Below, piece after piece: positions 17,692 to 26,575 of a stretch of 64,000 bases of DNA. The DNA lies in NCBI RefSeq assembly GCF_004310325.1, contig NZ_SIRT01000002.1, positions 363,556 to 427,555 of the forward strand. Direction: 5' to 3'. The first letter of the stretch is position 1, and the number at the start of each line of letters is the position of its first letter. The notes below the pieces were generated by a model, which saw only the letters and a list, made by a program, of their open reading frames with translations, had not been told where the DNA came from and did not search any database. The stretch is from Hyunsoonleella flava. GTDB lineage: Bacteria > Bacteroidota > Bacteroidia > Flavobacteriales > Flavobacteriaceae. The position numbers and the translations under genes are program-made.

Positions 17692-19017
17692 TTATATGGT
17701 TGAATGTTCTTTAATAATTCTTTCTGCGATACGCTTAGCTGCATTTAATTCTTGGTCGGTTATAAAGCCCTCAATTAAATGATTAAAAAATAACTCATGC
17801 AAAAAACGATATATCGCGTCTCTGTCGGGTTTAAAGTTTATGGCTTCGCTTAAAATTGTTGATAGATTATCACCGTTATCATATGTTAAACAAATTTTTG
17901 GATTTGCGTAATATGAGTTGCCTAGAACTACCGTAGGTTTATATTTTGCTATAGCTTCTAATCCAACAGTAGAGTTGTTCACAACTACCACGGAAGCTAT
18001 TTCTAGTATTTCTCTGATGTTATTAGTTGTATCAAATGCAATGGAGTTTAGTTTTGCATAATCATATAGGCGCTTCTCATATTTTCCTTTATAAACGGGA
18101 TGTTCTCTTATTACAAGTTGGGCATTATTGGGCAAACTCTCATATACTTTTTTTAAAATGTCAAAATGATTTTTGAATGTGCTATGATATATCATATTTA
18201 CATCCAGAGGAACCTGAAGAATTAGAAAAAATATGGATTGATTTATAGTTTTATTTGGCTTTAATTGGGCTAAGCTTTTTTTAGTCTTTTTTGGAAATTG
18301 AAAAGTGTCTGTGAAGCTTAAATCTGGAGGGAAAATTATAGTAGATTTAAAAAGTAAATTAAATAGGTAATCGCAAGATCGGTAAAACAAAGATCTTCTA
18401 TATTTTTCTTGTTTTGATCTATTTATAAATGACGAAATTAATAGTTCTTTTGAGGAGTTTTTTTCTACCTTATTATTTATAACAAAATCTTTAATAGATG
18501 CATTGGCGTTAACACCTTTTGCGTCAAAAAAGGTAGTGCCGAAAGGCCCCTGCTCAATATAATATACTTTGGAATTATAAACTTTTGCTAATGTTTTTGT
18601 AACTTCTATTGCAAGCCTCGAGTCACCAATCAAAAGTACTATGTTGGGTTTGTGTTTTATAAATTCTTTATCAAGTATATCTAGATAAGACATCGCCTGT
18701 AGTAACAAATCTCTTTTAGAAATGGTAGTGTTAAGTTTTACATGATAGTAAATTAAAGACTCTAGGTTGATATTCTTGTAAACTATACTTTTGTTTAAAG
18801 TTGTTAAATACTTTTTTTTATTGAAAAGTACATTTAACCATGATTTAAAGGGTAAAAATGAAGACGAGGTGTTTCTTATAAAAGCATAAAAAAAACCACT
18901 AAAAAAAATACTTTTAATTTTAAATTCTAAACCTGGGAATTCTTTTTTTAGCTCTTTTTTAATCCCGATAAAGAATCTAGAGAATTTATCATAATAACCA
19001 ATACAAAGTACTTTCAT
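17692..19017 (-). CDS. KpsS-like capsule polysaccharide biosynthesis protein
   Basis: A 441-residue protein whose C-terminal half resembles the capsule polysaccharide biosynthesis family (PF05159; KpsS/KpsC-type beta-Kdo transferases). Examples are FFLILQVPLDVNMIYHSTF near residue 270, LVIREHPVYKGKYEKR, and VVVVNNSTVGLEAIAKYKPTVVLG. Known members add Kdo to the lipid anchor of capsules. A role in capsule or lipid-linked glycan synthesis fits the neighbours and the nearby kdsA gene. It lies five bases after ftsE and six before a glycosyltransferase gene. The exact activity is inferred. Confidence 0.65.
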   Translation of the reverse strand: MKVLCIGYYDKFSRFFIGIKKELKKEFPGLEFKIKSIFFSGFFYAFIRNTSSSFLPFKSWLNVLFNKKKYLTTLNKSIVYKNINLESLIYYHVKLNTTISKRDLLLQAMSYLDILDKEFIKHKPNIVLLIGDSRLAIEVTKTLAKVYNSKVYYIEQGPFGTTFFDAKGVNANASIKDFVINNKVEKNSSKELLISSFINRSKQEKYRRSLFYRSCDYLFNLLFKSTIIFPPDLSFTDTFQFPKKTKKSLAQLKPNKTINQSIFFLILQVPLDVNMIYHSTFKNHFDILKKVYESLPNNAQLVIREHPVYKGKYEKRLYDYAKLNSIAFDTTNNIREILEIASVVVVNNSTVGLEAIAKYKPTVVLGNSYYANPKICLTYDNGDNLSTILSEAINFKPDRDAIYRFLHELFFNHLIEGFITDQELNAAKRIAERIIKEHSTI

Positions 19018-19022
19018 GGATT

Positions 19023-19706
19023 TTATCCTTTACGCTGCACCACCTCATACACCTGATTCTCATCACACTTCAATGTTTTGCTCGGATACTTTAAAAGCAA
19101 CGCATAATCGTGGGTGGCCATAAGTATGGTATTTCCATTTTTGTTGATTTCCTGTAGCACTTTCATAACCTCTACACTGGTTTGAGGATCAAGGTTACCT
19201 GTGGGCTCATCGGCTAAAATTAGCTCAGGGTCATTCAATAAAGCTCTCGCAATCGCAACACGCTGCTGTTCACCCCCCGAAAGTTCATGAGGAAATTTAA
19301 ATCCTTTGGTTTTCATACCCACTTTGGTAAGCACTTCTTCAACTTTGGCGGTCATTTTGTCTTTGTCTTTCCAGCCTGTGGCTTTCAAAACAAAAAGTAA
19401 GTTGTCGTTAACGGTTCTGTCAATCAACAATTTAAAATCTTGAAAAATCACACCAAGCTTCCGTCTCAAAAAAGGGATATCTTTTTCTTTTAGCGTTTTT
19501 AAATCGTAGTCTACAATAAACCCTTCACCTTCATTAAGGGGTAAATCCCCATAAAGCGTTTTCATAAAACTACTTTTTCCAGTCCCGGTTTTTCCAATAA
19601 GGTAGACAAATTCACCCTTATTTATTTCAACATTAACGTTTGAAAGCACCAAGTTTTCCCCTTGGTAAATAGAGGCGTCTTTAAGTTGTAAAATGGTTTC
19701 GGACAT
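19023..19706 (-). CDS. ftsE: Cell division ATP-binding protein FtsE
   Basis: A 227-residue ABC ATPase. The Walker A motif GKTGTGKSS is at residues 38-46, the signature [15 protein letters not shown] near residue 143, and Walker [13 protein letters not shown] near 163. It matches FtsE in length and motif spacing; with FtsX it controls peptidoglycan hydrolases during division. No ftsX is adjacent, as is common in Bacteroidota. Two glycan genes follow on the same strand with gaps of five and six bases, so they may be expressed from the ftsE promoter. Confidence 0.88.
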   Translation of the reverse strand: MSETILQLKDASIYQGENLVLSNVNVEINKGEFVYLIGKTGTGKSSFMKTLYGDLPLNEGEGFIVDYDLKTLKEKDIPFLRRKLGVIFQDFKLLIDRTVNDNLLFVLKATGWKDKDKMTAKVEEVLTKVGMKTKGFKFPHELSGGEQQRVAIARALLNDPELILADEPTGNLDPQTSVEVMKVLQEINKNGNTILMATHDYALLLKYPSKTLKCDENQVYEVVQRKG

Positions 19707-19865
19707 GCAAGAAAGTGTTTCTAACTACAAGTTTAAAGCTTAAAGTTTAACGGCGCAAACCATAAACAGTTTTTCTTTTTGTTTATTGCTTTTATCAAGA
19801 AAAATATCGTCATATTTTGTTCGGTTTTTTTACATTTAATAAATCGGTTTATAATTCTAGCACGA

Positions 19866-19901
19866 TTGTTGCGTTATAGGGTAGATATTAAATTATCTTT
19901 G
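19866..19901 (+). promoter_or_regulatory. Promoter of the TPR protein gene
   Basis: TTG at 19869-19871 (another TTG overlaps at 19866) is followed after 22 bases by TATCTTTG at 19894-19901, an exact TAnnTTTG match. The start codon is 29 bases further on. Confidence 0.6.
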
Positions 19902-19930
19902 AATTTCATCAAACAAAAACCAGATACTAA

Positions 19931-22900
19931 ATGCATCTTAAACGTTCTATTTCAATCCTAGCAATATGTATCGGATTACAAGTATTTGCACAACAATCAG
20001 CAGTATATACCAATAGTTTAGCCGATTATCAAAAAGCGTTGAGTCTGTATAATAATCAGCAATATCAAGCTGCAAAATCGCTATTTTCTCAAATTAGAAA
20101 ATCTACTGATAAGGAAGGTTTAAAAGGCGAGTGTTCATACTATATTGCAAATTGTGCGGTACGGTTGAATCAGCAAAATGCAGATCAACTCATAAGTGAT
20201 TTTGTAAAAGAGTACCCCACAAGTACCAAGCGAAATACAGCTTTTGTTGATGTGGCGGATTATTATTTTACTAACGGAAAATATGCCTATGCACGAAAGT
20301 GGTATAGTAAAGTGGACGAAAGTGCTCTATCTCGAAAAGAGCGTCAAAAATTTTATTTCAATAATGGCTACACCGCTTTTGTAACCAAGCAATATAAAGA
20401 TGCCAAAAAATATTTAGGCAGGGTTGAAAACTCTCCAGAATATGGTTCGCAAGCCAAATATTACATAGGTTTTATGGCTTATGAAGGTGATGATTACGAC
20501 AGGGCCAATGAATACTTTGAACAAGTTGAAGATCAAGAGCGTTACAAAGAAAAGCTATCGTATTATCAAGCCGATCTAAATTTCAAACTAGGAAAATTTG
20601 AAAAGGCTATAGAGTTGGCAAAGGCGAGATTAGACTCTATTGATGATGAGGAAGTGTCAGAACTTTCCAAAATTATCGGTGAGAGCTATTTTAATTTAGA
20701 GCAATATGCTGAGGCTATTCCGTTTTTACAAGCTTACAAAGGCAAGAAGGGAAAGCGACAGAGAACTGCAAAATGGAACAACACCGATTTTTATCAATTA
20801 GGTTACGCGCATTATAAACAAGGTGATTACGAAAGTGCCGTTTCAGAGTTCAACAAAATTGTTGGAGGAACAAATAGCATTGCCCAAAATGCGTATTATC
20901 ATCTAGGTGAGAGTTATATCAATTTAGATAAGAAGCAGGAGGCTTTAAATGCCTTTAGAAATGCATCTCAAATGGATTTTGATTTAAAAATTCAAGAAGA
21001 TGCGTGGTTAAACTATGCGAAGATTAGTTATGAAATAGGGAATCCTTACCAATCCGTACCACAAGTATTAGCAAGTTATTTAGATAAATATCCAAAAACG
21101 CAATACAAAGAAGAGATCGAAACACTTTTAATTGATTCTTACATTACGTCAAAGAATTATGAAGAAGCCCTTAATCTTTTAGAAAAGAAGAAGAGTTTTG
21201 AAAACAAAGCAGCATATCAGAAAGTAGCGTTTTACAGAGGTTTGGAACTGTATAACGAAAATCAATATTTAGAAGCCGAAAATCTTTTTGACAAATCGTT
21301 GAGTGAATCTTTAGACGGCTCTTTTACGGCAAGGGCAACATTTTGGAAAGCTGAAGCTGACTATAACTTAACAAATTATGAAGATGCCCTGGTTGGTTTT
21401 AAGCAATTCATGCAACAAGCAACAGGAATGGATGTGCCAGAACAGAAAAACATCGATTATAATTTGGCGTACACCTATTTTAAACTGAAAAATTACAATC
21501 AGGCCTCAAATTTTTTTAATCAATTTATTTCAAAGAACAGCAATGATAAAGTACGGTTAAATGATGCCTATCTAAGATTGGGCGATGGATATTTTGTATC
21601 TAGTAACTATACTCAGGCCATAAATGCATATGCAAAGGCCATCAAAATGAACGCCGTAGAATCGGATTATGCATTTTTTCAAAAAGCGATAAGCACAGGT
21701 TATGCTGGTAATCCTTCAAAAAAAATAAAAGAACTGGAAACTTTTATTAGCGAATACCCAAAATCAAAATTACGTGATGATGCCTTATACGAATTAGGAA
21801 ATTCATATGTGAAAGTAAATCAAATCGATAAAGCGATGGCGCGTTATGATAAACTAAATTCGGAATATAGAATGAGTTCGTTTGTTCCAAAATCGTTGTT
21901 GCGTCAAGGATTGATTCATTACAACGCTAGTAAAAACGAAGCAGCTTTAAGCAAATTCAAAAATGTAGCTGGTAACTATCCTGGAACTCCTGAAGCTGTT
22001 CAAGCAGTTGCTACAGCACGATTGATTTATATTGATTTAGGACGTGTTAACGAGTATGCGGCTTGGGTAAGACAATTGGATTATGTTGAGGTAACCGATG
22101 TGGATTTGGACAATACATCATACGAAGCGGCAGAAAAACAATATTTAGAAGGCAATACTGATGCGGCAATCAAACAGTTTAATAGCTATTTAAATAGTTT
22201 CCCTAACGGAATTCATAGTTTACAATCGCATTTTTATTTAGGTCAGTTATACTACAAAAAAGATTTAATTGCGAATGCGGCACCGCATTACAAGTTTGTG
22301 GTAGAAGCATCGCAAAGTGAATTTACCGAAGAGGCTTTATTAAGATTGTCTCAATACTATCTTGAAGATAAAAGTTGGAATGAAGCAATACCATTGTTAA
22401 AGCGATTGGAAAATGAAGCAAACTTCCCTCAAAATATTGTGTTTGCACAATCTAATTTAATGAAGGCCAACTACCAATTAGAGGATTTTGATAATGCTGT
22501 GGCTTACGCCGAAAAAGTATTGAAAAGTTCAAAAATTGATAACAAAATAAAAAGTGATGCCCATATCATCATTGCGCGATCAGCAATAAAAACTGGAGAT
22601 GAGGCAAAAGCTAAGTCAGCATATAAACAAGTACAAAGAGTAGCTACGGGAGAAACCGCTGCAGAAGCCTTGTATTATGATGCATACTTTAAAAATAAAG
22701 AGGGCAATCATAAAGCCTCCAACACATCAGCGCAGAAGTTAGCAAAGGATTATTCTGGGTATAAATACTACGGCGCCAAAGGATTGGTAGTTATGGCGAA
22801 AAACTTTTATGCCTTGGATGATGCCTATCAAGCCACTTATATTTTAGAAAGCGTTATCGAAAACTTCAGTCAGTTTGATGATGTTGTGGAAGAGGCACAA

Positions 22901-22966
22901 ACAGAATTAAAAAGGATCAAAAGAGAAGAGGCAAAGACAAATTCATCAATTGCTCCACAGGATTAA
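19931..22966 (+). CDS. Large TPR-repeat protein, exported
   Basis: A 1011-residue protein with an N-terminal signal peptide (ISILAICIGLQVFAQ, cleavage near residue 21) followed almost entirely by tetratricopeptide repeats. Many repeats show the A-x-x-x-Y/F and PxS spacing typical of TPRs (for example ALSLYNNQQYQAAKSLFSQI and GDYDRANEYFEQV). It is probably a periplasmic or outer-membrane-associated scaffold. It lies 68 bases upstream of an outer-membrane beta-barrel gene, a pairing I believe is recurrent in flavobacteria, suggesting a partnership. The specific role is unknown; it resembles YbgF/CpoB-type proteins only in repeats. Confidence 0.8.
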   Translation: MHLKRSISILAICIGLQVFAQQSAVYTNSLADYQKALSLYNNQQYQAAKSLFSQIRKSTDKEGLKGECSYYIANCAVRLNQQNADQLISDFVKEYPTSTKRNTAFVDVADYYFTNGKYAYARKWYSKVDESALSRKERQKFYFNNGYTAFVTKQYKDAKKYLGRVENSPEYGSQAKYYIGFMAYEGDDYDRANEYFEQVEDQERYKEKLSYYQADLNFKLGKFEKAIELAKARLDSIDDEEVSELSKIIGESYFNLEQYAEAIPFLQAYKGKKGKRQRTAKWNNTDFYQLGYAHYKQGDYESAVSEFNKIVGGTNSIAQNAYYHLGESYINLDKKQEALNAFRNASQMDFDLKIQEDAWLNYAKISYEIGNPYQSVPQVLASYLDKYPKTQYKEEIETLLIDSYITSKNYEEALNLLEKKKSFENKAAYQKVAFYRGLELYNENQYLEAENLFDKSLSESLDGSFTARATFWKAEADYNLTNYEDALVGFKQFMQQATGMDVPEQKNIDYNLAYTYFKLKNYNQASNFFNQFISKNSNDKVRLNDAYLRLGDGYFVSSNYTQAINAYAKAIKMNAVESDYAFFQKAISTGYAGNPSKKIKELETFISEYPKSKLRDDALYELGNSYVKVNQIDKAMARYDKLNSEYRMSSFVPKSLLRQGLIHYNASKNEAALSKFKNVAGNYPGTPEAVQAVATARLIYIDLGRVNEYAAWVRQLDYVEVTDVDLDNTSYEAAEKQYLEGNTDAAIKQFNSYLNSFPNGIHSLQSHFYLGQLYYKKDLIANAAPHYKFVVEASQSEFTEEALLRLSQYYLEDKSWNEAIPLLKRLENEANFPQNIVFAQSNLMKANYQLEDFDNAVAYAEKVLKSSKIDNKIKSDAHIIIARSAIKTGDEAKAKSAYKQVQRVATGETAAEALYYDAYFKNKEGNHKASNTSAQKLAKDYSGYKYYGAKGLVVMAKNFYALDDAYQATYILESVIENFSQFDDVVEEAQTELKRIKREEAKTNSSIAPQD

Positions 22967-23034
22967 AAAAAGTAAACATTCTTAAAATTCAGAAATCAAA
23001 AATCGTTAATCGTCAATCTTAAATCGAAAAACAC
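22967..23034. repeat. Degenerate short-period intergenic repeat
   Basis: The gap contains the pattern AATC-AAAAATCGTTAATCGTCAATCTTAAATC, a loose seven-base periodic repeat of AATCGTN. Comparable low-complexity gaps with other units occur between rpoB and rpoC and between tRNA genes. Confidence 0.45.
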
Positions 23035-24765
23035 ATGCGAAAGCAAATCAAACATATTTTAGCAGTTGTACTTACTTTAAGTATTACAATATCATTCGCT
23101 CAAAAGAAAAAGAACGACACCATTAATACTGGTGTAATCGATGTTATAAAACCATATACGCCATCCATATCAGATGCATTTAAAGTGAAGGAAGTACCGT
23201 CAACAGATGAGGACGAAGCCATTAAGATAAAAGAAATCAAATACAATATTTTTTCTTTTCCGGTAGCATCAACATTTACACCAGCAAAAGGAAAAGCGGC
23301 CACTGTTGAAAAAGCGAAACCGGTAAAGTTATTTGATAATTACGCAACTGTTGGTGTGGGTTCCTATACCACATTTTTAGGAGAAGTATATTTAAACCAC
23401 GCTATCAATAGAACCGAAAGCGTAGGCGGTTACTTTAGTCATCATTCATCTGGTGGAGGCATTGAAGGTGTGCAGTTCGATGATAATTTTTCCAATACTA
23501 AAATTAAGGCCAACTATGGATCGCAATTGCGCGATTTATCTTGGAATGTTGAAGCTGGTTTTCAATACCAGCGCTTTAATTGGTATGGTGTGCCTCAGTC
23601 TCAAATTACGGCAGCACAAAACGATGGTATGATGCCAGAGCATGCATTTTCTAATGCGCATTTTGGCGGTGATATCAATTTTGAAGACACGTATATCAAT
23701 TCCGGTAGTTTCTTTTTTAGACGTTTTAGTGATGATCAAGGTTCTGGTGAAAACCGTTTTGTTGCGAAGGCAAAAATTGATATTCCAGTGAATAGGGAAG
23801 AGATATCCACCGATATTATTTTGGATTATTTAGGCGGAACATTTGATAGAGGTTATGACGTAAATGATGAATTGAAATATGGTAATTTTATAGTTGGTGT
23901 TGCACCATCATATCAAATGAAACAGGATGATTTAACGGTAAATCTTGGTGTATCTATTAATTATTTAAATGATAGAGAGTCTGGAGATAATATACTATAT
24001 ATCTATCCTAATGTAACAGCGACTTACAGATTGGTAAGTGATGTATTGATTGCTTTTGGAGGTATTCAAGGTGGTTTAACGCAAAACTCATATCATGGTT
24101 TTGCTTCCGAAAATCCGTTTGTGTCGCCCACTTTGATGGTGGCACCAACCGACCAGCAATACAACGCCTATGTTGGTTTAAAAGGGAAATTATCCAGTAA
24201 CATGAGTTATAGTTTTAACGGTTTGTACAAGGCAGATAGAGATCGTGCGCTGTTTAGAAATAATGATATTATCCTAATGCCAGATCAAGCGTATTCCTAT
24301 GGCAATTCATATGGCGTTGTGTATGATGATGTAGATACCTTTGGCGTTGCAGGAGAATTAAATGTGGATGTAAATAGAAATTTCACTTTAGGTATTAAGG
24401 CAGAATATTTTAGCTACAACACTGATGATGAAGCGGAAGCTTGGAATTTGCCCGACATTGTTGGCTCTTTATTTTTAGATTATCAAATCAACGAACACTG
24501 GTTTGCAGGTGCTAATTTAATTTACACTGGCGAACGTAAAGATCGCTTCTTTTTAAATGACGGTGTCACTGCTACAACACCATTTACAGTTACCTTAGAT
24601 AGCTTTTTTGATGCCAACGCGCATTTAGGGTATCATATAAATGACCAAATTTCGGTATTTGCCAAGGCGAATAATATTGCCAATAACGAATACCAACGTT
24701 GGCAAAATTTCCCAGTACAAGGCATTCAGTTTTTGGCGGGTGCTACATTTAAGTTTGATTTCTAA
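23035..24765 (+). CDS. Outer-membrane beta-barrel protein (TonB-receptor-like)
   Basis: A 576-residue protein with a signal peptide (ILAVVLTLSITISFAQ) and long alternating hydrophobic/polar beta-strands, many ending in aromatic residues. The C-terminus GATFKFDF ends in Phe, as outer-membrane barrels do. There is an early VIDVIKPYTPSISDAFKVKE segment. No plug domain typical of full-length TonB receptors is evident, so it is best called a barrel. It is probably expressed with the TPR protein upstream and may be its membrane partner. Confidence 0.75.
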   Translation: MRKQIKHILAVVLTLSITISFAQKKKNDTINTGVIDVIKPYTPSISDAFKVKEVPSTDEDEAIKIKEIKYNIFSFPVASTFTPAKGKAATVEKAKPVKLFDNYATVGVGSYTTFLGEVYLNHAINRTESVGGYFSHHSSGGGIEGVQFDDNFSNTKIKANYGSQLRDLSWNVEAGFQYQRFNWYGVPQSQITAAQNDGMMPEHAFSNAHFGGDINFEDTYINSGSFFFRRFSDDQGSGENRFVAKAKIDIPVNREEISTDIILDYLGGTFDRGYDVNDELKYGNFIVGVAPSYQMKQDDLTVNLGVSINYLNDRESGDNILYIYPNVTATYRLVSDVLIAFGGIQGGLTQNSYHGFASENPFVSPTLMVAPTDQQYNAYVGLKGKLSSNMSYSFNGLYKADRDRALFRNNDIILMPDQAYSYGNSYGVVYDDVDTFGVAGELNVDVNRNFTLGIKAEYFSYNTDDEAEAWNLPDIVGSLFLDYQINEHWFAGANLIYTGERKDRFFLNDGVTATTPFTVTLDSFFDANAHLGYHINDQISVFAKANNIANNEYQRWQNFPVQGIQFLAGATFKFDF

Positions 24766-24778
24766 ATGACTAACTTTT

Positions 24779-24836
24779 GTCATTTCCGCGAAGGCGGGAA
24801 TCTACTGCTTTCCTGAACTTGTTTCAGCATTCTATT
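24779..24836. repeat. Intergenic repeats: dRS3-like palindrome and TGAACTTGTTTCA element
   Basis: GTCATTTCCGCGAAGGCGGGAATC is a palindrome-like element of the ATTCC(C/T)GCGAAGGC(G/A)GGAAT type; a close copy lies at 59179-59201. It is followed by TCCTGAACTTGTTTCAGCAT, another short inverted repeat, which recurs inside the namZ gene at 32227-32256. Both resemble REP-like sequences common in bacterial intergenic DNA. Confidence 0.6.
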
Positions 24837-24853
24837 GTAGATAATTATATATT

Positions 24854-25246
24854 ATGAAAAAACTTGTATTTTTTGGAATGTTATTATTCTTTTCATTTAT
24901 CAATTCTCAAGAAAGTAGATGTATTAAATCAGAAAATGAGGTTAAAGAGAGGATTCTTGGATATTGGAAAGAGAAAAATGTAGAAACCAATATTTTTTAT
25001 CGATTTGTTTTAAAAGAAGAGGAAGTTAAAATTGAGATAATAGAAAATATAGACTTTATTGAAAAAGCAGAAAATCATCTACCTTTTACTTCAGAAGAAA
25101 TAGTAGAGATAAACGAATTTGATAATTGTTTTCAAGTAGGAATACTAATTAAAAGAAAATATGGAAGTGTATATAATTCGTTCAAATTTATCCATGAAAA
25201 TGAATTTAAGTACTTCGAGAAAACCTTTATAAGAATCAATATTTAA
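24854..25246 (+). CDS. Exported protein, unknown
   Basis: A 130-residue protein with a clear signal peptide (KKLVFFGMLLFFSFINSQ) and a Lys/Glu-rich domain of mixed alpha/beta character. No family is recognised. The next gene starts 17 bases downstream and also encodes an exported protein, so the two may form a small transcript. Confidence 0.6.
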   Translation: MKKLVFFGMLLFFSFINSQESRCIKSENEVKERILGYWKEKNVETNIFYRFVLKEEEVKIEIIENIDFIEKAENHLPFTSEEIVEINEFDNCFQVGILIKRKYGSVYNSFKFIHENEFKYFEKTFIRINI

Positions 25247-25263
25247 GGAAATTAATTGTTAGT

Positions 25264-26148
25264 ATGAATATCAGAGTTTTATTTATGTTTCTGAGTTTCG
25301 CAAATATTTTATTTTGCCAAAATATAGCTGATGTAAAAGAAATTGAAGGTGTCTGGATAGCAGAAGATTTTTATAATTCTTTTGAAAAAACTCATAATAT
25401 TCATAAGTCAAAGAATAGTTTTAACTCTAATTACCCTGTTGCTTTAAGGATTAACCCGAAAGAAACTCTAAAAGGAAAAGTTTATATTGGTTATCAGTCA
25501 TTGCATGACCATCTTCTTCATGCTGAGGAATCAAAATATGTGGTAATTGATAATGATACTTTGGGAAAGAAAGGTTGTTTTGAAATAGATTTTTCAAGAA
25601 AAGATAGTCTCAATCATTTCTTAACTTCTGAAATACTATATTTTAATCACGATTGCAAATCTTATTTAACTTGGGATAAAGATGTGGTAATACTTTATAG
25701 GCCGAAAAGCGGTGAATTGAAATCGGAAACTATAAGATATAAAAGAGTGTCAAACAAATTTCATAAAAACTATCAATACCCAAATCCACTATATTTTTAT
25801 ACAAGAAAAAAGTTGTTAGTCGGAAATTATATTTTGAAAGAATATAAAGGTAGAACGTTAACCAAATCTTTAAAAATTAAACCAAATGGATTGGTTTCAG
25901 GTTATTCAAGATTTAAAAAAATGTATGCTTATTATTCAACTGATATTTACTGTGGACTACCTACAACAGATGAACATCTTATGCTTTTTGATGATGTAAC
26001 AAAAGAAGATTCAAAAAGCATTCATTTTGTGATAATCAGACCTAATTCTAGAACCGTTTTTTTATACGAAATGTATCCTAGAAGGCCTGAGTTTGGTCAA
26101 GAACTGGATGGACTAGGAGAACCAAAATATGTTTTAATTAAAAAATGA
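25264..26148 (+). CDS. Exported protein, unknown
   Basis: A 294-residue protein with a signal peptide (VLFMFLSFANILFCQ). Early EIEGVWIAEDFYN resembles the opening of lipocalin-like or copper-resistance NlpE-like beta domains, but this is not enough for a family call. The remainder is beta-rich, with many Tyr and Phe. It is probably cotranscribed with the preceding exported protein. Confidence 0.6.
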   Translation: MNIRVLFMFLSFANILFCQNIADVKEIEGVWIAEDFYNSFEKTHNIHKSKNSFNSNYPVALRINPKETLKGKVYIGYQSLHDHLLHAEESKYVVIDNDTLGKKGCFEIDFSRKDSLNHFLTSEILYFNHDCKSYLTWDKDVVILYRPKSGELKSETIRYKRVSNKFHKNYQYPNPLYFYTRKKLLVGNYILKEYKGRTLTKSLKIKPNGLVSGYSRFKKMYAYYSTDIYCGLPTTDEHLMLFDDVTKEDSKSIHFVIIRPNSRTVFLYEMYPRRPEFGQELDGLGEPKYVLIKK

Positions 26149-26575
26149 TTCTGTCATTTCTTCTTTGGAAGAATGTATTAATAGGAATCTTATGAAAAAA
26201 CGTTTTCTTTTTGGAAAGGTTCGTTTATTCGTCTTGCCTATGGTTATTTGCGTTGGGACTAAAGATAGCAAAAGGGGACGAACCTGAGGAAAATTTAGAG
26301 AATTTTCTGATTGACACTTAGACACTCAAGCAATTAATTATATAGGTTGTAGGCAATAGTATATTATTTATCAAAACTAATGTATCCGTGACTTATTTTA
26401 AATTCTTCTATTAATGAATAATCAATTCGAACAATATCTTATATCTTTTTTGAAGCTACGCATAGGACCAAATATAACATAAGTGTTGGCAGTTTTATGA
26501 ACTTTTCACTTCAAATGCTTGTTAATAAATTCTGTACAAAACCGACTTTAATTGTTGTGTGTATAATTATTTAAA
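26149..26575. other. 427-base gene-free interval
   Basis: The interval holds decayed repeat-like pieces. GGTTCGTTTATTCG near 26219 is partly mirrored by ACGAACC near 26278, and GTGTTGGCAG occurs near 26483, a sequence also found at the edge of other repeat-rich gaps. A short minus-strand frame overlaps it but has no supporting features. No convincing gene or RNA was seen. Confidence 0.4.

Noticed and set aside
19779..19961. Plus-strand frame of 60 codons before the TPR gene
   Set aside because: It overlaps the promoter and the start of the TPR gene, with no family likeness.
26134..26325. Minus-strand frame of 63 codons
   Set aside because: It lies in decayed repeat-like DNA, overlaps the end of an exported-protein gene and has no start context or motif.
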